5,708 bases of DNA, taken from assembly GCA_012727625.1 (NCBI GenBank), contig JAAYGP010000199.1, positions 1 to 5,708 on the forward strand, given 5' to 3'. The DNA comes from Clostridiaceae bacterium (GTDB lineage: Bacteria > Bacillota > Clostridia > DSM-8532). Below, one piece after another: positions 1 through 5,596 of this stretch. How positions within the stretch are numbered: the stretch's first letter is position 1; each line of letters begins with the position of its first letter. A program made the position numbers and the translations under genes. Under the pieces are notes generated by a model. That model made no database searches, had not been told where the DNA came from, and saw only the letters and a program-made list of their open reading frames with translations.

Positions 1-1
1 A

Positions 2-64
2 GAGATGTATAAAGAGAAGCGAGGAATAGCAAGCCGATTGTTTGAGCAAAATGCAACTTACTGA
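2..64 (+). CDS. Possible C-terminal end of an unidentified gene entering from the left (partial)
   Basis: Of the three plus-strand frames at the left edge, the one starting at base 2 stays open for 20 codons and ends at TGA 62-64. The other two close within the first 30 bases. The frame reads EMYKEKRGIASRLFEQNATY, a believable hydrophilic protein tail with ordinary codon choice. If real, its gene starts outside the window and converges on motB, whose stop lies 40 nt away. Twenty open codons can easily arise by chance and I recognise no family, so this is a weak call. Confidence 0.28.
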   Translation, partial: EMYKEKRGIASRLFEQNATY

Positions 65-104
65 TGCTACATATTTTACATATGCGTAAAGATTTCCGGG
101 TATA

Positions 105-899
105 TTAATTTTTCTTTAATATTGTCAACTCAATTCTTCTGTTCCTGCGCCGTCCCTCCACTGTACTGTTATCCGCGATTGGCTTGAATTCACCGTTCCC
201 GGTGGCTGTAAGGCGGGAAGGCTCTATTTTGAGTGAATCAATTAAAAACAGGACAACGTTTGTGGCCCTTTTTGTGGACAGCTCCCAATTTGACGGGAAT
301 AAAGGAGTATTTATAGGAACAGTATCAGTGTGCCCCTGAACAAGAATTTCATTATCCAATGCAACAAGCGGTTCTCCCAGGGTTTTCAGAATGTTCTTTC
401 CGCTTTCCAGGATTTCCGCGCTACCGGGTTCAAAAAGAATTTCATCACTCAGCCTTATAAGTAAAAACTCATTTTCTTCAACAATTTCCACAACGTCAGT
501 AAGATTTAAAGCTTCTATTTCCTTGCGTAACTGCGTTTCGGCCTGCTGAAATTTTTCCATTATTATTTTTTCCCGATCATCAATTATAATTTCATCGGTT
601 TTTTCAATATAACGTTTATTATCCACCCTTTTTTCCCCTGTATCATCCGGGTTGACAAAATTGACAGTTAAGATGCTTTTCCCAACAATATTCCTGTATG
701 AGCTTCCGCTGCCTGAAAAGCCGCCTATGCTGCTTGCTCTGAGGGATCTCACCAGCTGTTCATATTTTTGCGTATCCACCGTTGCCATCGAAAAAAGAAG
801 GACAAAAAAGCAAAGAAGATTAGTCATCAAATCACCGTACGTGGTTAACCATGATCCTACGTTGCCTGAGTCCGTATTCCTTTTTCTTTGTTTTGACAT
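105..899 (-). CDS. motB: MotB-type flagellar stator protein (OmpA/MotB family)
   Basis: This 264-residue protein is the peptidoglycan-anchored half of the flagellar stator, which assembles with MotA around the rotor in the cell membrane. A basic cytoplasmic N-terminus (MSKQRKRN) precedes one membrane segment at about residues 18-38. That segment carries the ion-binding aspartate Asp23 in TTYGDLMTNLLCFFVLLFS. A periplasmic linker with a charged stretch (about 85-130) follows, then an OmpA-like peptidoglycan-binding domain (about 150-262) with QGHTD (188-192), NWELSTKRA (204-212) and the Arg-rich EGRRRNRRIEL (248-258). Translation most likely starts at ATG 897-899, because GGTGGTG at 906-912 sits 6 nt upstream. 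An in-frame TTG at 912-914 overlaps that binding site and is unlikely to be used. motA lies upstream on the same strand, 103 nt away. Asn27 inside the membrane helix is polar and somewhat unexpected. The family is certain; the exact ion type is not. Confidence 0.96.
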   Translation of the reverse strand: MSKQRKRNTDSGNVGSWLTTYGDLMTNLLCFFVLLFSMATVDTQKYEQLVRSLRASSIGGFSGSGSSYRNIVGKSILTVNFVNPDDTGEKRVDNKRYIEKTDEIIIDDREKIIMEKFQQAETQLRKEIEALNLTDVVEIVEENEFLLIRLSDEILFEPGSAEILESGKNILKTLGEPLVALDNEILVQGHTDTVPINTPLFPSNWELSTKRATNVVLFLIDSLKIEPSRLTATGNGEFKPIADNSTVEGRRRNRRIELTILKKN

Positions 900-1002
900 A
901 AAAAACACCACCAAGAAACCTGTTAATCAAAAAATCCACTTGCGTTCATTAATGCATAAAAATGCGCAATGTTAAGCGATATACGGATATATATCAAAAG
1001 AG
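900..1002 (-). promoter_or_regulatory. motA-motB spacer with candidate promoter and small hairpin
   Basis: motA and motB usually touch or overlap, but here 103 AT-rich nt separate them. On the minus strand TTGATA (997-992) is followed after 17 nt by TAACAT (974-969), which matches 4 of 6 positions of TATAAT. This would be an acceptable sigma-A-type promoter reading into motB, with a start near 962. The same stretch contains the perfect inverted repeat GATATA (978-983) / TATATC (990-995), with a 6-nt loop and no T-run, so it is not a terminator. Both readings come from inspection. A promoter or an mRNA processing site would let the two stator genes be expressed unequally. Confidence 0.35.
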
Positions 1003-1022
1003 TTACTGTTCCCTGTTCCTTT
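999..1022. repeat. Imperfect direct repeat, copy A (end of motA)
   Basis: AGAGTTACTGTTCC followed by CTGTTCCTTT covers the last codons and stop of motA. It matches copy B at 1956-1980 at 21 positions, with one substitution and one CC/TAA difference. Part of the likeness comes from an internal tandem CTGTTCC-CTGTTCC. A looser resemblance continues on both sides. Confidence 0.5.
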
Positions 1023-1815
1023 CTGCATTTGGCTCCTCTCCTGAAATCATCCTTTCATACTCCTCCCTTTGATCAGGGGACAGGAATGTTTTAAGCCTGT
1101 GTTCCATTATTCTTGGATTCTCACCGGATTGTATTGACAGAACACCCTCAATCATCATTTCCTTCAAGCGTATTTCTTCCTCGCTGGTTTGCTGCAGCTT
1201 TGTAGCTATGGGAATACAAACCCAGTTTGACAACACGCTGCCGTAGAAAGTGGTTACAAGAGCAAGAGACATGGCAGGACCGATTGATGCCGGATCATCC
1301 AAAGATTTCAGCAGGTTTATAAGTCCGAGCATTGTGCCAATCATCCCCCACGCAGGGAATTCGGCTGCCAGAGTTTTAAAGAAAGCAATTCCTTTTCCGT
1401 GCCTTACGCCCATATTATCAAGCTCAAGCTGCATTGAGTCGCGAATAATTTCCGGTTCAACACCGTCAACCACAAGCTCAAGAGCTTTTCTAAGATAATT
1501 TTCCTTAATATTTTCCTGACCTGATTCCAAAGCCAGCAGTCCTTCTCTTCTTGCTTTCTGGGACATTTCCACAAGCATTTGAATTGTCTGAAATGGGGAA
1601 TTGTCTTGTTTTTTGAAAATTATCGGTATGAGTTTTCCGATCTTTTTCAAATCCTCCATGGTAAAACCTATAATTGTTGAGGCAATACCACCGCCCATGG
1701 TTACTGCCATAGAACTAATACTCCAGAATGATGACATGCTTCCTCCGCCTTCCAGCATGCCATATACTATAAAGGAAACGCCCAGTAAAAAGCCTAACAA
1801 GGTTGCAAGATCCAT
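1003..1815 (-). CDS. motA: MotA-type flagellar stator protein, PomA/MotP-like (probably Na+-driven)
   Basis: This 270-residue membrane protein is the torque-generating half of the stator, in which a MotA pentamer rotates around a MotB dimer. Two N-terminal membrane segments (about 4-21 and 32-51) are followed by a large cytoplasmic domain with ARREGLLALE (88-97), the conserved charged region that contacts the rotor protein FliG. Two further membrane segments follow, with FPAWGMIGTMLGLINLL (153-169) and SIGPAMSLALVTTFYGSVL (177-195), and then a hydrophilic tail. Pro154, Thr161 and Thr189 align by eye with PomA/MotP residues of the ion path, which suggests sodium coupling. Start choice: ATG 1813-1815 has AGGAG (1824-1828) 8 nt upstream, whereas the TTG at 1819-1821 lies only 2 nt from that site. 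The stop codon is inside a short repeat also found upstream of the gene. The symbol motA is used for the family; motP or pomA could be equally apt. Confidence 0.96.
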   Translation of the reverse strand: MDLATLLGFLLGVSFIVYGMLEGGGSMSSFWSISSMAVTMGGGIASTIIGFTMEDLKKIGKLIPIIFKKQDNSPFQTIQMLVEMSQKARREGLLALESGQENIKENYLRKALELVVDGVEPEIIRDSMQLELDNMGVRHGKGIAFFKTLAAEFPAWGMIGTMLGLINLLKSLDDPASIGPAMSLALVTTFYGSVLSNWVCIPIATKLQQTSEEEIRLKEMMIEGVLSIQSGENPRIMEHRLKTFLSPDQREEYERMISGEEPNAERNREQ

Positions 1816-1920
1816 AATCAAAACTCCTGTTCACGTTTATACAATAATTAAGAACCGATGTTTAATAAAAAAATCCTGTTAATAAAAAATATATCAATTT
1901 GTATTGCTCATCTCTATGTT

Positions 1921-1948
1921 ATATCGTAAAAATTCAGTTTTTACTTTA
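1921..1948 (-). promoter_or_regulatory. Candidate sigma-28 (SigD/FliA) promoter for motA
   Basis: On the minus strand TAAA (1948-1945) is followed after 16 nt by TACGATAT (1928-1921). The known consensus for flagellar sigma-28 is TAAA, about 15 nt, then GCCGATAA/T. The -35 tetramer is exact and the -10 matches 6 of 8, including CGATAT. The start would fall near 1914, giving a leader of about 100 nt before motA. Motility genes are the expected targets of this sigma factor, which supports the call, but the region is AT-rich and the first two -10 bases do not fit. Confidence 0.45.
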
Positions 1949-1955
1949 TATAAAG

Positions 1956-1980
1956 AGAGTTGCTGTTTAACTGTTCCTTT
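1956..1980. repeat. Imperfect direct repeat, copy B (upstream of motA)
   Basis: AGAGTTGCTGTTTAA followed by CTGTTCCTTT lies in the non-coding region upstream of motA, in the same orientation as copy A at 999-1022. The two copies therefore bracket motA and its candidate promoter. It may be a duplicated motA end, a binding site, or chance similarity in simple sequence. Confidence 0.45.
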
Positions 1981-2092
1981 GTATCAGTATTGTGAAACAA
2001 AAGGAATCAATTTTTGTCTTCCTTGTTCAGCTTTGTGATTTAAGACTTAAACAGAGCTTTAAAGAATGGTTTAATTAAAATTTCCGTCTTGC

Positions 2093-2121
2093 TTGCAGCT
2101 TTAATAACAGATGGGTATAAT
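2093..2121 (+). promoter_or_regulatory. Sigma-A-type promoter of the nusB operon
   Basis: TTGCAG (2093-2098) and a perfect TATAAT (2116-2121) are separated by exactly 17 bp. The expected start is near 2128, which leaves a leader of about 58 nt before the TTG start of nusB. An AT-rich block with the palindrome TTTAATTAAA (2070-2083) lies roughly at -58 to -45, where an UP element would sit. This promoter explains why the cluster can be expressed independently of anything upstream. Confidence 0.75.
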
Positions 2122-2185
2122 ATGTATATATTTCAGAAAGGTGTTGATTGCACCGGGCAAAGGAATAAGGCAGGGTGGTTTGAAC

Positions 2186-2605
2186 TTGGGCAGAAGATTA
2201 TCAAGAGAGAATGCCATGAAGCTTTTATATCAGTTCCAGTTAAGGAATGATGATATTGAAGAGCAGATTGAGCTTTTTCTTTCGGAAAATGAGAATCTTG
2301 ATGATTTGGAAAAAGATTATTTTTTTGATATAGTTCGTGGTGCCACGGGCAAGCTCAAAGAAATTGACAAACTTATTGAAAGCCACGCAAAGGGGTGGTC
2401 TTTGGAGCGCATGCCAAAGGTTGATCTGGCAATTATGCGCCTTGCAATATATGAGCTTATTTACAGGGATGATATACCATTTACTGTATCTATAAACGAA
2501 GCTGTTGAGCTTGCCAAGAAATATGGGGCCGATCAATCGAAAGCTTTTATTAACGGAATCCTGGGAAAAATTGTCGCTGAACTCAGGCTAATCAAGGAGC
2601 AATAA
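2186..2605 (+). CDS. nusB: Transcription antitermination factor NusB
   Basis: NusB is a small all-helical RNA-binding protein that pairs with NusE (ribosomal protein S10). Together they bind boxA in nascent RNA and help RNA polymerase read through rRNA operons. The protein has 139 residues, the size of E. coli NusB. Its Arg-rich first helix is GRRLSRENAMKLLYQ (2-16). The C-terminal half carries GWSLERMPKVDLAIMRLA (70-87), the family core DIPFTVSINEAVELAKKYG (96-114) and SKAFINGILG (118-127). The start is TTG 2186-2188, with GGGTGG (2173-2178) 7 nt upstream, and it gives the expected N-terminus MGRR. An in-frame ATG at 2111 would add 25 unrelated residues, but it overlaps the -10 box and lies upstream of the predicted transcript start. 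nusB is the first gene of the cluster, and its stop is 2 nt from xseA. Confidence 0.96.
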   Translation: MGRRLSRENAMKLLYQFQLRNDDIEEQIELFLSENENLDDLEKDYFFDIVRGATGKLKEIDKLIESHAKGWSLERMPKVDLAIMRLAIYELIYRDDIPFTVSINEAVELAKKYGADQSKAFINGILGKIVAELRLIKEQ

Positions 2606-2607
2606 AC

Positions 2608-3813
2608 ATGCAGCAGAAACTGACTGTCAGCCAGCTTACCAAATATATAAAACAATTGTTTTCATATGACAACCTGCTTTCAAATGTATGCGTAACAGGT
2701 GAAATCTCCAACTTTAAGCTGCATTCCTCGGGCCATATGTATTTTACGTTAAAGGATGAGCACAGTGTTATTAAATGTGTGATGTTTAAAACATACAACC
2801 GCAGATTACGTTTCAAACCGGAGGATGGGCTTAAGGTTATAATACGGGGATATGTTTCCATATATGAAGCGGGTGGTTCATACCAGCTTTATCCTGAATA
2901 TATGGAGCCGGATGGTCTTGGAGATTTGTATCTGGCGTTTGAACAATTAAAGCAGAAACTTGAAAGAGAAGGCCTTTTCAGCGCAGAATATAAAAAAAGA
3001 ATTCCGTTTCTGCCCGCAAGAATTGGGGTTATTACTTCTCCAACCGGTGCTGTGATTCGGGATATAATGAATGTACTTTTTCGAAGATTTCCGAATGTTG
3101 TTTTAAAGATATTTCCTGTTATGGTACAGGGTGAGGGTGCAGGAAAACAAATATCAAGAGCTTTGGACATGATTAATAAGGCAAGGGCGGCAGATGTAAT
3201 TATTCTTGCACGGGGCGGCGGTTCGCTGGAAGAGCTGTGGCCTTTTAATGAAGAAATTCTCGCAAGGAGTATTTTCAAATCCGAAATACCGGTTATTTCC
3301 GCTGTTGGCCATGAAACTGATTTTTCAATATCGGATTTTGTCGCCGATTTAAGGGCACCAACGCCATCAGCCGCCGCGGAATTGGTGGTTCCGGAAAAAG
3401 ATGCGCTAAAGAGGCATATAATGGATGCAAGGATTCGTTTAAAGCGGGCTTTGGCGGGGAAAATCCAAAGAGAAAAACAATTTCTGGCTCAGCTTTCAAA
3501 AAGTCCGTCCCTCAGGCATCCGCTGGATAAAATCAATCAGCTGCGTATTGACCTGGAGCAATTAAATAAGCGGATTGAAAATGCCATGGAAAGAAAGCTT
3601 GAATCAGCAGCAAGCAGGTTTTCTGTCGCATTTGGCAAAATGGACGCCTTAAACCCCCTGAACGTGCTGTCCCGGGGGTACAGTATTGCCCGAAGTTCCG
3701 GCAAAAAAATAATAAAATCTGTTTCCGACGTTAAAAAGGATGATATGATTGAAATAACAATAACAGACGGAAGCCTGATGTGTTCGGTCACGGATGTTAT
3801 GCCAGGTACATAA
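2608..3813 (+). CDS. xseA: Exodeoxyribonuclease VII large subunit
   Basis: XseA is the catalytic subunit of exonuclease VII, which degrades single-stranded DNA from both ends into short oligonucleotides. At 401 residues it is shorter than B. subtilis XseA (about 448). An N-terminal OB-fold (about 1-100) includes GEISNFK (31-37) and GHMYFTLKDE (42-51). The nuclease domain has RIGVITSPTGAVIRD (138-152), ARGGGSLEELWPFNEE (from 201), AVGHETDFSISDFVAD (from 232) and RAPTPSAAAELVVP. Asp152, Arg202, His235 and Asp238 correspond, with a constant offset of 3, to the E. coli residues reported as essential (D155, R205, H238, D241, from memory). A charged helical stretch (about 255-345) probably forms the coiled coil that carries XseB, and the C-terminal LNPLNVLSRGYSIA motif follows. 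ATG 2608 has AAGGAG (2594-2599) 8 nt upstream, inside the end of nusB, so translation of the two is probably coupled. Confidence 0.98.
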   Translation: MQQKLTVSQLTKYIKQLFSYDNLLSNVCVTGEISNFKLHSSGHMYFTLKDEHSVIKCVMFKTYNRRLRFKPEDGLKVIIRGYVSIYEAGGSYQLYPEYMEPDGLGDLYLAFEQLKQKLEREGLFSAEYKKRIPFLPARIGVITSPTGAVIRDIMNVLFRRFPNVVLKIFPVMVQGEGAGKQISRALDMINKARAADVIILARGGGSLEELWPFNEEILARSIFKSEIPVISAVGHETDFSISDFVADLRAPTPSAAAELVVPEKDALKRHIMDARIRLKRALAGKIQREKQFLAQLSKSPSLRHPLDKINQLRIDLEQLNKRIENAMERKLESAASRFSVAFGKMDALNPLNVLSRGYSIARSSGKKIIKSVSDVKKDDMIEITITDGSLMCSVTDVMPGT

Positions 3814-3927
3814 CCACGCATTGGCTTATTAATGGCAGGAATAACATGACAGCAACCCGGAAACACAATTGCGGAATGGATGTATTGGAATTTAAAAATA
3901 TATTAAATATATATGAGAGGTTTTATT
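3814..3927 (+). promoter_or_regulatory. xseA-xseB spacer with possible small ORF and AT palindrome
   Basis: This 114-nt gap is long for a cluster whose other junctions are 2 nt or overlapping. It holds a possible 31-codon ORF (3846-3941) that starts at ATG 3846 with AGGA (3837-3840) 5 nt upstream and runs past the xseB start in another frame. It also holds the perfect AT-only inverted repeat ATATATT-A-AATATAT (3898-3912) directly before the xseB binding site. A TTGGAA (3885) / TATATA (3908) pair with 17-nt spacing would start transcription at the xseB binding site, so I do not trust it as a promoter. There is no terminator. Confidence 0.3.
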
Positions 3928-4158
3928 ATGGACGAGGTTAAAAGCTTTGAAGATGCTGTCAATCAGTTGGAAAAAATAGTTGAGCTGCTTGAAAAAGGTG
4001 ACATTCCGTTGGAGGAATCTCTGGAGTTGTTTCAAAAAGGGGTTGCCCTGTCTAATTATTGCGCCCGGAAACTTGATGAAACCGAAAAGAAAATCATAAA
4101 GCTTATTGAGGAGAATGGAGAGCTTAAGGAAGAGAATTTTGGGCAGGAGGCGCAGTGA
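3928..4158 (+). CDS. xseB: Exodeoxyribonuclease VII small subunit
   Basis: XseB is the small helical-hairpin subunit that binds in several copies along the coiled coil of XseA and is needed for active exonuclease VII. The protein has 76 residues, normal for the family (about 80). It is almost wholly helical, with the family signature SFEDAVNQLEKIVELLEKG (6-24), then DIPLEESLELFQKGVALS (25-42) and an acidic tail. ATG 3928 is chosen because AGAGG (3916-3920) lies 7 nt upstream and because MDEVKSFED fits the family N-terminus. The in-frame ATG at 3913 would add five residues and swallow the binding site. Its TGA (4156-4158) shares its last base with the ispA start codon. Its last codons contain AGGAGG, the ispA ribosome binding site, so ispA translation is tied to xseB. 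Confidence 0.96.
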   Translation: MDEVKSFEDAVNQLEKIVELLEKGDIPLEESLELFQKGVALSNYCARKLDETEKKIIKLIEENGELKEENFGQEAQ

Positions 4159-5057
4159 TGGATTATAAAGCTGAATTTCAAAATCTGCAGGGACTGGTAA
4201 ACAATTATATAAAAAGTTATTTTGACGATCTTTTAAAAAGCAGTGTACTGGAGAAAAATCTTATAAATTCAATGGCTTACAGCATAATGTCCGGGGGAAA
4301 GAGGATAAGACCTGTTTTGTCCCTGGCCACTGCAAAGGTGCTTATTGGTTCGGCTGATGAGGTGATGCCGATTGCGGCGGCAATTGAAATGATACACACC
4401 TACTCATTGATTCATGATGATCTTCCTGCCATGGATAATGATGATTTCAGAAGGGGCATTGCAACAAACCACAAGGTTTATGGTGAAGCGATGGCGATTC
4501 TGGCCGGCGATGCCCTTTTAAACGAAGCTTTTGAACTGCTTTTGAAAACTTCCCTTAATTCAGAATCCGGAATGGAGCAAATGATAAAAGCTTCCGTTAT
4601 CATATCCGAAGCGGCAGGCAAGTGTGGAATGATTGGTGGGCAGGTTATTGATATGGAATCCGAGAGGAACGAGGTCCCGGCTGAATTATTAAAACAAATG
4701 CATCGAAAAAAAACCGGGGCATTATTAAAGGCCTGCATATTAGCGCCGGCAGTTTTTCTTGGAGCTTCCGGAGAAGTGACGGATGCCCTTTCCGAATACG
4801 CGGAGCACATAGGTGTGGCGTTCCAGATAAAGGATGATATCCTGGATGTGGTAAGCACTGCTGAGGAATTGGGAAAACCCGTCGGAAGTGACGCTAAAAA
4901 TATGAAAACAACCTATGTTTCCATATATGGTGTTGACAAAGCCGGCAAAATGCTGAGGGATACAACAAATAAAGCAATTGATGCCCTGGGGTGTTTTGGA
5001 AGCGAAGCCTGGTTTTTAAGAGAGACAGCTTTATATATTGCAAACCGCAGCAACTGA
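4158..5057 (+). CDS. ispA: Farnesyl diphosphate synthase (type II, bacterial)
   Basis: This cytosolic trans-prenyltransferase condenses isopentenyl diphosphate with dimethylallyl and then geranyl diphosphate to make farnesyl diphosphate, the precursor of undecaprenyl phosphate and quinone side chains. The 299-residue protein has GGKRIRP (46-52) and the first Asp-rich motif DDLPAMD (87-93) with Mg2+-binding Asp87, Asp88 and Asp93. It also has the RRG loop (98-100), GGQVIDME (160-167), KKTG (184-187), and the second Asp-rich motif FQIKDDILD (222-230) followed by GKPVGSD. The two-residue insertion in the first motif, with Tyr82 five residues before it and Ser83 at -4, is the bacterial type II FPP pattern and argues for a C15 product. 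ATG 4158 has AGGAGG (4145-4150) 7 nt upstream. The GTG at 4155 is too close to that site. The product length is inferred from motifs; geranylgeranyl diphosphate is the alternative. Confidence 0.96.
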   Translation: MDYKAEFQNLQGLVNNYIKSYFDDLLKSSVLEKNLINSMAYSIMSGGKRIRPVLSLATAKVLIGSADEVMPIAAAIEMIHTYSLIHDDLPAMDNDDFRRGIATNHKVYGEAMAILAGDALLNEAFELLLKTSLNSESGMEQMIKASVIISEAAGKCGMIGGQVIDMESERNEVPAELLKQMHRKKTGALLKACILAPAVFLGASGEVTDALSEYAEHIGVAFQIKDDILDVVSTAEELGKPVGSDAKNMKTTYVSIYGVDKAGKMLRDTTNKAIDALGCFGSEAWFLRETALYIANRSN

Positions 5058-5144
5058 TTTATTTTGCCTTGATATGGTAACTAATGTTAATTGATGAGCG
5101 AACGCTCCCGCGTTTTCCGTATAAAATCCGAGGTGATATTATTT
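5058..5144 (+). promoter_or_regulatory. ispA-DUF212 gap with small hairpins and strong ribosome binding site
   Basis: GAGGTGAT (5130-5137) is a near-ideal binding site 8 nt before ATG 5145 and fixes the start of the next gene. Upstream, AACGC (5101-5105) and GCGTT (5110-5114) form a 5-bp GC-rich stem with loop TCCC. It overlaps an alternative stem GAGC (5096-5099) / GCTC (5104-5107), so only one can form at a time. Only four T residues follow, two of them inside the stem, so this is at best a weak attenuator. I see no good promoter, and the gene is probably read through from ispA. Confidence 0.3.
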
Positions 5145-5579
5145 ATGATTATATGGGACATGTTTGCAAACCGAGCGTTTATTGTTCCTGTTATTACTTG
5201 GTTTGTTGCCCAGAGTATCAAATTTATAACTCATTTTATTAAAAAGAAAAAAATAGACTTCAAGAAGTTTATAAGTTCAGGCGGGATGCCAAGTTCCCAT
5301 ACAGCGATTACGGTATCCCTCACTACAATTATGGGTATACACAATGGTTTTGATTCGGATATTTTTGCGGTTTCTCTGATTTTTTCCTTTATTGTCATGG
5401 CAGACGCAGCAGGATTAAGACGTGCGGCAGGTAAACAGGCGGAGGTTCTGAATAAGCTTGTAAACTCAAATGAACATATTCAGCTGGATAAGGAACTGAA
5501 AGTTTTGCTTGGGCATACTCCCATAGAAGTGATAGCAGGAGCAGCATTAGGCATTATAACCGGGATTATCTTTAATTAA
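5145..5579 (+). CDS. YuiD/DUF212-family membrane protein (divergent PAP2-like)
   Basis: This 144-residue integral membrane protein belongs to the family of B. subtilis YuiD, annotated as divergent PAP2 or 'acid phosphatase/vanadium-dependent haloperoxidase related'. Its true substrate is not established. It has an N-terminal membrane segment (about 11-29), a basic loop KKKKIDFKKF, the signature SSGGMPSSHTA (44-54), a membrane segment ending in MADAAGLRRAAGKQAEVLNK (85-104), and LLGHTPIEVIAGAALG (121-136) leading into the last segment. His52, Arg92/Arg93 and His124 resemble the phosphate-binding set of PAP2 enzymes. ATG 5145 follows GAGGTGAT at 8 nt and gives the family-like start. Frames opening at TTG 5091 or ATG 5094 would add 17-18 residues without a binding site. 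Position after ispA suggests, but does not prove, a link to prenyl or lipid phosphate metabolism. It is the last gene before the terminator. Confidence 0.92.
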   Translation: MIIWDMFANRAFIVPVITWFVAQSIKFITHFIKKKKIDFKKFISSGGMPSSHTAITVSLTTIMGIHNGFDSDIFAVSLIFSFIVMADAAGLRRAAGKQAEVLNKLVNSNEHIQLDKELKVLLGHTPIEVIAGAALGIITGIIFN

Positions 5580-5596
5580 TACTGATAAAACGTGCG

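Larger units (their letters stand above)
1816..2185. other. Divergent intergenic region between motA and nusB
   Basis: This stretch of about 370 bp is AT-rich and contains no convincing gene on either strand. From left to right it holds the motA ribosome binding site (1824-1828), a candidate sigma-28-type promoter for motA (1921-1948), repeat copy B (1956-1980), the 10-bp palindrome TTTAATTAAA (2070-2079), and the nusB promoter (2093-2121). The transcribed leader of nusB fills the rest. Bases 1981-2065 show nothing I can assign. No terminator is needed or seen, because transcription diverges. Confidence 0.7.

Noticed and set aside
10..40. Sigma-28-like pair TAAA (10-13) and GCCGATTG (33-40) on the plus strand
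   Set aside because: The spacing is 19 nt instead of about 15, the -10 end does not fit, and no gene lies downstream on that strand.
65..104. Possible terminator for motB (TTTAC 75-79 / GTAAA 86-90)
   Set aside because: The stem is only 5 bp, mostly AT, and has no T-run in either direction.
900..914. In-frame TTG start for motB at 912-914
   Set aside because: It overlaps the GGTGGTG binding site that serves the ATG at 897-899, and it would add an unlikely VVFF stretch before the basic N-terminus.
652..975. Plus-strand open frame opposite motB
   Set aside because: It lies antisense to a certain gene, has no ribosome binding site and no recognisable protein features; it is a shadow of motB codon bias.
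2889..3278. 129-codon minus-strand frame inside xseA
   Set aside because: It is antisense to the conserved nuclease domain of XseA, its composition is shadow-like, and no binding site or promoter is visible.
3885..3913. Promoter-like TTGGAA-17 nt-TATATA before xseB
   Set aside because: It would start transcription at or inside the xseB ribosome binding site, and the sequence is simple AT repeat where such matches are expected.
4478..4858. 126-codon minus-strand frame inside ispA
   Set aside because: It is antisense to the conserved prenyltransferase core, with no initiation signals.
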